From: Dellaglioa algida DSM 15638
GTDB taxonomy: Bacteria > Bacillota > Bacilli > Lactobacillales > Lactobacillaceae
Length of the DNA stretch: 64,000 nucleotides
Direction of reading: 5' to 3'
Assembly: GCF_001434695.1 (NCBI RefSeq)
Contig: NZ_AZDI01000001.1
Coordinates: 243,043 to 307,042, forward strand
In this document: in pieces, positions 58,134-64,000 of the stretch
How positions within the stretch are numbered: the stretch's first letter is position 1
Layout: each line of letters starts with the position of its first letter
Translations under genes and position numbers: made by a program
The notes under the pieces: generated by a model
The model's input: the letters and a program-made list of their open reading frames with translations, nothing else
Told to the model about the DNA's origin: nothing
The model's database searches: none

Positions 58134-59969
58134 TTATTTCTTGTCTTCAGGTTTAACTTCTTCGAAGTCACCATCGACCGTTTCATCTTTAGGGTCTTTA
58201 GCTGCGCCTTCGGCACCAGCTTCACCTTGAGCATCTTGTGCTTGTTGATATAATTTAACAGTTAGGTCTTGAACGATTTTATTCAATTCGTCTTTCTTAA
58301 CTTTCATATCTTCAACATTGTTATCTTCTTGAGCTTTCTTCAAAGCATCACGAGCATCTTCTGCAGATTTAATTTCTTCTTCAGTTACTTTACCTTTTAA
58401 TTCTTCTAAAGTTTTATCAACTGAGAATAATAATTGGTCAACTTCATTTTTCAAGTCAACTTCTTCTTTACGTGCTTTATCAGCTTCTTCATTTTCTTTA
58501 GCTTCGTTAACCATGCGTTCGATTTCGTCTTCTGCAAGACCACCTGAACTCTTGATTGTAATTTTTTGTTCTTTGTTTGTGCCTAAATCTTTAGCAGAAA
58601 CATTAACAATCCCATTTTTATCAATATCAAATTTAACTTCGATTTGAGGGATGCCACGAGGTGCAGCAGGAATATCATTTAATTGGAAGCGACCCAATGT
58701 TTTGTTATCTGTAGCCATTGGACGTTCACCTTGTAAGACATGGATATCAACGGCTGGTTGATTATCTGCGGCTGTTGAGAATGTTTGTGACTTACTTGTT
58801 GGAATTGTTGTGTTACGGTCAATTAACTTAGTGAAGACACTACCCATTGTTTCAATACCCAATGAAAGTGGTGTTACATCAAGTAAAACGACATCCTTAA
58901 CATCACCAGTAATCACACCACCTTGAATTGCAGCACCAAGTGCAACAGCTTCATCAGGGTTAACTGATTGGTTAGGTTTATGGTCTGTTTCTTTTTCAAC
59001 TAATGCTTGAACTGCTGGAATACGTGTTGATCCACCAACCAAGATAACTTGATCAATATCAGCATTTATTAAACCAGCATCCTTCAAAGCATTTTGAACT
59101 GGAATACGTGTACGTTCAACTAATTCTTGTGTTAAGTTATCGAATTGTGCACGTGATAATGTTGCTTCTAAATGTAAAGGTCCAGCAGCACCGGCTGTGA
59201 TAAATGGTAAGCTAATTTGTGCACTAGTAACACCAGAAACATCTTTTTTAGCTTTTTCAGCAGCATCTTTAAGACGTTGCATTGCCATTTTGTCTTTTGA
59301 TAAATCAATACCATTTTCTTTTTTGAAAGTATCAACTAACCAGTCCATGATTTTTTGATCAAAATCATCGCCACCAAGTTTAGTATCACCATTTGTTGAT
59401 AATACTTCAAAGACACCGTCGCCTAATTCAAGGATAGAAACATCAAATGTACCACCACCTAAATCAAAGACAAGGATTTTTTCATCTTTTTCAGTATTTT
59501 CAAGACCATATGCCAAAGCTGCTGCAGTTGGTTCGTTAACAATACGTTCAACTTCTAAACCAGCAATTTTACCAGCATCTTTTGTAGCTTGACGTTGTGA
59601 ATCATTGAAGTAAGCAGGAACTGTAATAACAGCTTGTGTTACTGATTCGCCTAAGTATGCTTCAGAATATTCTTTAATGTATTGTAAAATCATTGCTGAA
59701 ACTTCTTGTGGTGTATATGATTTACCTTGAATATCAACTTTATAGCCTTCTTCACCCATGTGACGTTTAATTGATGCCACAGTATCTGGATTTGTGATTG
59801 CTTGACGTTTTGCAACTTCACCGACTTGTGTTTCGCCATCTTTAAATGAAACAACTGATGGTGTTGTACGGTTTCCTTCTGGATTTGTAATAATTTTTGC
59901 TTCTTTACCTTCTAAAACAGCAACAGCTGAGTTAGTTGTTCCTAAATCAATTCCTATAATCTTTGCCAT
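58134..59969 (-). CDS. dnaK: Molecular chaperone DnaK (Hsp70)
   Basis: A 611-residue Hsp70. The ATPase domain begins [16 protein letters not shown] and has [16 protein letters not shown] and [12 protein letters not shown]. The substrate domain starts around residue 365 ([16 protein letters not shown]), and the lid ends in an acidic tail. Like other Gram-positive versions it lacks the insertion near residue 75 of E. coli DnaK. It folds and refolds proteins with DnaJ and GrpE. It lies 25 nt after grpE and is repressed through HrcA-CIRCE. Confidence 0.98.
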   Translation of the reverse strand: MAKIIGIDLGTTNSAVAVLEGKEAKIITNPEGNRTTPSVVSFKDGETQVGEVAKRQAITNPDTVASIKRHMGEEGYKVDIQGKSYTPQEVSAMILQYIKEYSEAYLGESVTQAVITVPAYFNDSQRQATKDAGKIAGLEVERIVNEPTAAALAYGLENTEKDEKILVFDLGGGTFDVSILELGDGVFEVLSTNGDTKLGGDDFDQKIMDWLVDTFKKENGIDLSKDKMAMQRLKDAAEKAKKDVSGVTSAQISLPFITAGAAGPLHLEATLSRAQFDNLTQELVERTRIPVQNALKDAGLINADIDQVILVGGSTRIPAVQALVEKETDHKPNQSVNPDEAVALGAAIQGGVITGDVKDVVLLDVTPLSLGIETMGSVFTKLIDRNTTIPTSKSQTFSTAADNQPAVDIHVLQGERPMATDNKTLGRFQLNDIPAAPRGIPQIEVKFDIDKNGIVNVSAKDLGTNKEQKITIKSSGGLAEDEIERMVNEAKENEEADKARKEEVDLKNEVDQLLFSVDKTLEELKGKVTEEEIKSAEDARDALKKAQEDNNVEDMKVKKDELNKIVQDLTVKLYQQAQDAQGEAGAEGAAKDPKDETVDGDFEEVKPEDKK

Positions 59970-59994
59970 AATTTATCTACCTCTTCTTATATTA

Positions 59995-60591
59995 TTATTG
60001 AGCGACAACGACCATTGCTGGACGTAACACTCTATCTTTTAATTTGTATCCTTTTTGAAGGACTTGAACAATTGTATCTGCCTTCTGATCATCAGAAGCA
60101 GGAACAGTTTGAACTGCTTGATGAATAGTTGGATCGAACATAACGCCATCAGTTGCAATTTCAATCACGTCATTATTAGTTAACGCTTTTTGTGCATCTT
60201 TGTAAACTAATTCGATACCTTTTTTTAGTTGCTCGCCATTTTCAGTATCGACCTCAATTGACAACGCTCTTTCTAAATTATCGATAACAGGTAAAACGTC
60301 TTTAGCTAATGACTGTCCACTATACTTCAAGAGTTGTTCTTGTTCTTTCTTAAAGCGAGTATTCATATTTGCCATCTCGGCTTCTGCCCGTAAATATTTA
60401 TCTTCCATTGCATCTAGATTGACTTGTAATTCAGCCAACTTATCCGCATCAGAAGGTTTTTTACTAAATTTTTCTTTTACTTTATCAGTAACAGAACTTT
60501 TTTTCTCATTTTGATCAGTTGTTTCATTAGCTTGATGTTGCTCTTGTGCAACATCTTCCTCAACTAAATCTTCTTTGGCATCCTTAACCAC
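59995..60591 (-). CDS. grpE: Nucleotide exchange factor GrpE
   Basis: A 198-residue protein. An acidic unstructured N-terminus leads into a long coiled coil (DKLAELQVNLDAMEDKYLRA). The beta-wing domain ends GYKLKDRVLRPAMVVVAQ, the family signature. It releases ADP from DnaK. I chose GTG 60591 (MVKDAKEDL), 8 nt after AAGGGG; other in-frame GTG and TTG codons just upstream lie too close to that site. Second gene of the hrcA operon, 17 nt after hrcA. Confidence 0.96.
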   Translation of the reverse strand: MVKDAKEDLVEEDVAQEQHQANETTDQNEKKSSVTDKVKEKFSKKPSDADKLAELQVNLDAMEDKYLRAEAEMANMNTRFKKEQEQLLKYSGQSLAKDVLPVIDNLERALSIEVDTENGEQLKKGIELVYKDAQKALTNNDVIEIATDGVMFDPTIHQAVQTVPASDDQKADTIVQVLQKGYKLKDRVLRPAMVVVAQ

Positions 60592-60608
60592 ACACAACAC
60601 CCCTTTTC

Positions 60609-61652
60609 TTATTTATCAAATTGTTGATAATAATCTAATAATTTTTTTGCAAGCTCATCACTGAATGCATCGAGTAAACCAATCATCTTTGAATATGGCA
60701 TATTTGTTGGACCCAATAACGCAATAACACCCTGACCATGGTCGCTAACATCATAACTAGCTGATATTAGACTATAGTTATCAAGTAATTGATTCGTTAA
60801 TTCCTCACCAATCTTAATTTGAATGGGTTTACCTTGAATGCCAATCAAATCACCAATATTCTTATTATTCGATGTATCTACTAAATCGTACAGCGATTTT
60901 AGTTCATCCACGTTACTGTCAGTTGCAAAATCTAAAATATTAGATTTACCACCAACAAAAACCTGTTCACGTGCTGCCTGCTTTAAAATATTACCAAAAA
61001 CATCTAAAATGCCATCCGGCCTACGCATATAATCAACCAACATAACCGGTATACTTGTCCTTAGCTTCATAGAAATTTCGGCTAACGACAACCCAATTAA
61101 TTGGTCGTTCAACAACCTCGTTACAGCTTCCAAATCTGAACCATTAATTGATTTAGGAATACTAAACGTTTGATTTTCAACAACACCACTACTCATAACA
61201 AGAATAGCCATAATTCGGTGATTTCCTAGTGGAACTAATCGGAACCCTTCGAGTCGACTCTCCGTTGTTTCAGGTCGTAGTGAAATTGCCGTATAATTCG
61301 TCAAATCTGAAAGAATCTTAGTTGATTCCGCAAATATTTCATCAATCTTTTGAAAATGAACACCAAGAGAATTTTGAATATTCACCAGTTCTGCCGCCGG
61401 AACAACCCCGGGTTGAACAATATGGTCTACGTAATAACGATATCCTAAAAACGAAGGGATGCGTCCTGAAGAAGAATGCGTTTTTTTAATTAACCCTTTA
61501 TTCTCCAAGGCAACCATTTCATTTCTTATCGTTGCCGAACTAACATGCATTGGCAAAAAGTCGACGACCGATTTAGAACCAACCGGTTGTCCAACTTCCG
61601 TATAAACTCTGACAATTGCTTCTAACACTAACATTTGTCTTTCCGTTAGCAT
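60609..61652 (-). CDS. hrcA: Heat-inducible transcription repressor HrcA
   Basis: A 347-residue repressor. The N-terminal winged helix has LTERQMLVLEAIVRVYTEVGQPVGSK and SSATIRNEMVALENKGLI, followed by SSGRIPSFLGYRYYVD, a family hallmark, and a GAF-like dimer domain. It binds CIRCE with GroE help and represses the hrcA-grpE-dnaK-dnaJ unit. I chose ATG 61652, 6 nt after GAGGTGA, over TTG 61658. Confidence 0.97.
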   Translation of the reverse strand: MLTERQMLVLEAIVRVYTEVGQPVGSKSVVDFLPMHVSSATIRNEMVALENKGLIKKTHSSSGRIPSFLGYRYYVDHIVQPGVVPAAELVNIQNSLGVHFQKIDEIFAESTKILSDLTNYTAISLRPETTESRLEGFRLVPLGNHRIMAILVMSSGVVENQTFSIPKSINGSDLEAVTRLLNDQLIGLSLAEISMKLRTSIPVMLVDYMRRPDGILDVFGNILKQAAREQVFVGGKSNILDFATDSNVDELKSLYDLVDTSNNKNIGDLIGIQGKPIQIKIGEELTNQLLDNYSLISASYDVSDHGQGVIALLGPTNMPYSKMIGLLDAFSDELAKKLLDYYQQFDK

Positions 61653-61668
61653 GATCAATCACCTCTTT

Positions 61669-61695
61669 TTAGCACTTAGCACAATAGAGTGCTAA
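61669..61695. promoter_or_regulatory. CIRCE operator
   Basis: TTAGCACTT, 9 nt, GAGTGCTAA. It matches the CIRCE consensus TTAGCACTC-N9-GAGTGCTAA except for one base. It lies between the hrcA promoter and start codon. HrcA binds it for autoregulation and heat control. Confidence 0.97.
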
Positions 61696-61705
61696 GACAA
61701 CTATT

Positions 61706-61734
61706 AATATACTAAATGTTTAGATTGTTGTCAA
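61706..61734 (-). promoter_or_regulatory. Promoter of hrcA-grpE-dnaK-dnaJ
   Basis: Minus strand: perfect TTGACA, 17 nt, TATATT. CIRCE begins about 10 nt downstream of the -10 box, at the transcription start. Confidence 0.85.
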
Positions 61735-61758
61735 GGAATGCACTCGTTTTTTTAAAGA

Positions 61759-61796
61759 AAATGACTGACTAAATATCTCTATTTAGTCAGTCATTT
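61759..61796 (-). terminator. Rho-independent terminator after ribF
   Basis: A 16-bp perfect stem AAATGACTGACTAAAT (61759-61774) against its complement at 61781-61796, 6-nt loop, TTTTCTTT on the minus strand. Confidence 0.88.
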
Positions 61797-61814
61797 ATGA
61801 TTTATTTAGATTAA

Positions 61815-62750
61815 TTAATTAAAATAAGCAATTGTCATTTTTTTATCTTGATTTAACTGTGAGATTAATCCATCAATCCCATCAAATTTAATTTCACTTC
61901 TCAAATATGACAGCCATTCGACCGTTACCTGTTGACCATAGATCATTTCATTAAAATCAAACAAATTAATTTCAACGGTTAATTCACGATCTTGCCCAAA
62001 TGTGACATTATATCCGATAGATGCCATTCCACGATACCAGACACCAGATACCTGGACCCTTGTCACATAGATTCCAGGTCCCGGAATTCGAATATGCTCG
62101 TTAAACTCTAGATTCAACGTCGGAAACCCAAGTTCTCTACCCCTGGCTTCGCCATGAACAACCTCACCAATCGTTTGATACTCATACCCTAACAATCTAT
62201 TCACATCGTTTATCTGCCCTTTATCGATAGCAGCCCTAATTCTAGTTGAACTTATCTTTTGATCTTCAGATATCAATTCAGGTACAGTTACAACCTCAAA
62301 TTGTTGATGAGCATACTTGGCCAATGTATCCATATTAGCAATATCTTTTTTACCATAAGTATAATCAAACCCAGCAACAACAACTTGTGCATGCAGATCA
62401 ATCATATACTTGGTAACAAAATCCTGTGGTGTTAAACTTGCCAAATCATTGTTTAACGTTAGGATATAAAAAATATCAACACCTAGTCCCTCCATTAATG
62501 AAATTTTCTTTTCCATTGAGGTTAAGTATTTAATACTTCGTTCAGGTTTCTTTTGAAATTGAACCGAAGGATGCTTATCAAACGTCATCACCGCAAGTTT
62601 AATTTTCTTTTCGTTGGCTTTTTGTTTAGCCTTTAGTATTACTTTTTGATGTCCTAAATGAACGCCATCAAAAAATCCCATAGCTAGCGAGATTGCCTCG
62701 TCATCAATTTCTTTAGGATCGTATGGCTCAGTTAAATAAATAACTTTCAT
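61815..62750 (-). CDS. ribF: Bifunctional riboflavin kinase / FAD synthetase RibF
   Basis: A 311-residue enzyme that makes FMN and FAD. The N-terminal adenylyltransferase has AMGFFDGVHLGHQKVI (residues 24-39) and ISSTRIRAAIDKGQI. The C-terminal kinase has GEARGRELGFPTLNLEF and GPGIYVTRVQV with MASIGYNVTFG. It uses the riboflavin imported by RibU. It lies 16 nt after truB, the standard truB-ribF pair. Confidence 0.97.
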   Translation of the reverse strand: MKVIYLTEPYDPKEIDDEAISLAMGFFDGVHLGHQKVILKAKQKANEKKIKLAVMTFDKHPSVQFQKKPERSIKYLTSMEKKISLMEGLGVDIFYILTLNNDLASLTPQDFVTKYMIDLHAQVVVAGFDYTYGKKDIANMDTLAKYAHQQFEVVTVPELISEDQKISSTRIRAAIDKGQINDVNRLLGYEYQTIGEVVHGEARGRELGFPTLNLEFNEHIRIPGPGIYVTRVQVSGVWYRGMASIGYNVTFGQDRELTVEINLFDFNEMIYGQQVTVEWLSYLRSEIKFDGIDGLISQLNQDKKMTIAYFN

Positions 62751-62766
62751 ATCACAATAACTTCCT

Positions 62767-63672
62767 TTACCCTAAATCAAACATTGTTTCAGATTGATAA
62801 CGGTCTTTTTCACTGTTCAATCTATACAAACATCTAATTTTATTTTCATAAACTAATGCAACCATCTGTTCATCATTAAAAGAATCAATAGCCAAGAAAC
62901 CACCATTTTTAACAATCGCCCATTGTTCATCAGTTAATTCATACTTTTTAAATGACGTTAATGCGGCGTCAATTGGATATAATAATGATTCCAATGTTCC
63001 ATTAGCCTTGGCTTCATTAAGTTGATCAAGCGTGAAAGCTTTATCAATTCTAAAACCGCCACTTTCCAATCTGGTCAAGTCCGACATAACGGCAGGCACA
63101 CCCAATTTTTTTCCAAGATCAACAGCCAACGTTCTGACATAAGTCCCTTTACCACAGGCAACTTCAAAATAAATTTTTTGTCTTTTATTTTCGGCGTCGT
63201 ATTCTGCGGGCTTTGTTTGAACAAACGAAGTCACAGTAATTTCTCGTTCTGGTCGTTCAACCGTCTCACCTTTACGTGCATAATCGTACAACCGACGTCC
63301 ATTAACTTTAACGGCAGAAAACATTGGTGGTATTTGAATCATTGTTCCCGTCATTTGTTTCATAACAGCATCAATTTCATTTGCTTCAAATGGTTTCAAA
63401 ATATCTTTTTCTTCAATTGTCTCACCATCTAAATCTTCAGTTTCAGTAGAGAATCCAAGCGTAATTTCACCCTTATACACTTTACCAGAATTCATTAAAT
63501 AGTTTACGGTCTTTGTTGCTTTACCAATACAAATTGGTAAAACACCGTCAACGTTTGGATCTAAAGTACCAGAGTGGCCAACCTTTTTAGTTTGAAAAAT
63601 ACCACGACATTTAAAAACACAATCGTGACTAGTCATACCACGTTCTTTGAGTAGTGGAATAATTCCGTCCAT
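62767..63672 (-). CDS. truB: tRNA pseudouridine(55) synthase TruB
   Basis: A 301-residue pseudouridine synthase that modifies U55 in the T-loop of tRNAs. The catalytic motif is GHSGTLDPNVDGVLPICIGKAT near residues 33-54; the Asp of TLDP is the nucleophile. Other conserved parts are YKGEITLGFSTETEDLDGE and CGKGTYVRTLAVDLG. A C-terminal PUA-like region follows. The start ATG at 63672 has GGAGG upstream. It follows rbfA, behind a terminator. Confidence 0.97.
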   Translation of the reverse strand: MDGIIPLLKERGMTSHDCVFKCRGIFQTKKVGHSGTLDPNVDGVLPICIGKATKTVNYLMNSGKVYKGEITLGFSTETEDLDGETIEEKDILKPFEANEIDAVMKQMTGTMIQIPPMFSAVKVNGRRLYDYARKGETVERPEREITVTSFVQTKPAEYDAENKRQKIYFEVACGKGTYVRTLAVDLGKKLGVPAVMSDLTRLESGGFRIDKAFTLDQLNEAKANGTLESLLYPIDAALTSFKKYELTDEQWAIVKNGGFLAIDSFNDEQMVALVYENKIRCLYRLNSEKDRYQSETMFDLG

Positions 63673-63701
63673 CTTCTTACCTCCGTTATTATACTTTTAA
63701 T

Positions 63702-63710
63702 AGTATAGCA
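63702..63710 (-). promoter_or_regulatory. Candidate extended -10 promoter of truB-ribF
   Basis: Minus strand TGCTATACT, about 30 nt upstream of truB and after the rbfA terminator. No clear -35 box. Confidence 0.4.
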
Positions 63711-63763
63711 TAGTCATCAAACTGAAGGATATCGTTTGTACTTTAGTATAAAAATTTAAAATA

Positions 63764-63804
63764 AAAAGTCTTAAAACACTATTAAATAATGTTTTAAGAC
63801 TTTT
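63764..63804 (-). terminator. Rho-independent terminator after rbfA
   Basis: A 15-bp stem (63764-63778 with 63790-63804) with T-run on the minus strand, 4 nt after the rbfA stop. Confidence 0.88.
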
Positions 63805-63807
63805 AAA

Positions 63808-64000
63808 TTAATATTCAGAATCTATTTTTTTAAGCAGTTGATCAATTTTGTCGCCATATTGAACCGACTCATCTCTCACAAAAGCTAATTCTGGTGTTTT
63901 ATAAATCGAGAGTCTTGATCCAAGTTCACCACGAATTAATCCAGAAGCTTTTTCTAAACCACGTTGTGTTTTTTGTGCATCTGATGCCATATTTGACAAA
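63808..64000 (-). CDS. rbfA: Ribosome-binding factor A, C-terminal part
   Basis: The last 64 codons of a gene that continues beyond the window. The sequence LSNMASDAQKTQRGLEKASG, IRGELGSRLSIYKTPELAFV and DESVQYGDKIDQLLKKI matches the C-terminal half of RbfA, a KH-fold factor for 30S maturation and cold adaptation. The true start lies past position 64000. Its place before truB agrees with the nusA-infB-rbfA-truB order. Confidence 0.93.
   Translation of the reverse strand, partial: LSNMASDAQKTQRGLEKASGLIRGELGSRLSIYKTPELAFVRDESVQYGDKIDQLLKKIDSEY

Noticed and set aside
63022-63432. Open frame of 136 codons antisense to truB
   Set aside because: No ribosome site and biased composition; truB has all its family motifs.

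Overview
The window is a chromosomal segment of a low-GC Gram-positive bacterium, best placed in the Lactobacillaceae. The placement rests on gene order (hup-der-rpsA-cmk; ribT-scpA-scpB-rluB; dnaE-pfkA-pyk; rpsU-yqeY-ybeY-dgkA-era-recO-glyQS-dnaG-rpoD; rbfA-truB-ribF then hrcA-grpE-dnaK-dnaJ-lepA), AGGAGG-type ribosome sites, T-box and FMN riboswitch leaders, CIRCE and cre-like boxes. Both 6-phosphofructokinase and pyruvate kinase are present, so glycolysis looks homofermentative. I do not assign a genus.

Layout. 1-12.5 kb (minus): a TPR protein, HU, Der, an S1-domain protein, CMP kinase, then a YpbE/RecS/YpbB-like trio (LysM membrane protein, short RecQ helicase, HTH protein), RibU under an FMN riboswitch, RluB, ScpB, ScpA, RibT, a Fur-family regulator and CvfB. 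12.7-18.6 kb (minus): pyk, pfkA, dnaE. A small plus-strand DUF2929 gene follows. 19-32.9 kb (minus): pepT, nif3, trmK, rpoD, dnaG, glyS, glyQ (T-box), recO, era, dgkA, ybeY, yqeY, rpsU, nfo. 33-36.5 kb: a teichoic-acid type pair (TagG-like permease, CDP-glycerol glycerophosphotransferase), a YitT protein and MsrA. 36.6-40.1 kb: aspS and hisS under one T-box leader. 40.1-47 kb: a plus-strand amidase, then minus-strand HAD phosphatase, dtd, rel, a small membrane protein, rsmE, prmA and DUF3013. 47.2-53.7 kb: a plus-strand accessory block with a nucleoside hydrolase, an unknown membrane protein, gluconokinase, gluconate permease and a CPA1 antiporter, with two cre-like boxes. 53.7-54.9 kb: a divergent Tag-family glycosylase and a frameshifted GNAT gene. 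54.9-64 kb (minus): lepA, dnaJ, dnaK, grpE, hrcA (CIRCE), ribF, truB and the end of rbfA.

Most genes are core functions in conserved order, and I saw no CRISPR array, prophage, insertion sequence, rRNA or tRNA. Riboflavin genes are limited to uptake (RibU), conversion (RibF) and RibT, consistent with reliance on imported vitamin. I found no clearly new multi-gene system. The points most worth a second look are: recO with no usable ATG/GTG/TTG and an apparent ATT (or ATC) start just after a terminator; a GACAC motif in the hisS-aspS T-box that could be read as overlapping Asp and His specifiers; a Tag-family protein lacking several canonical residues; a TagG-type permease with no ATPase beside it; and absence of phoH from its usual place before ybeY.
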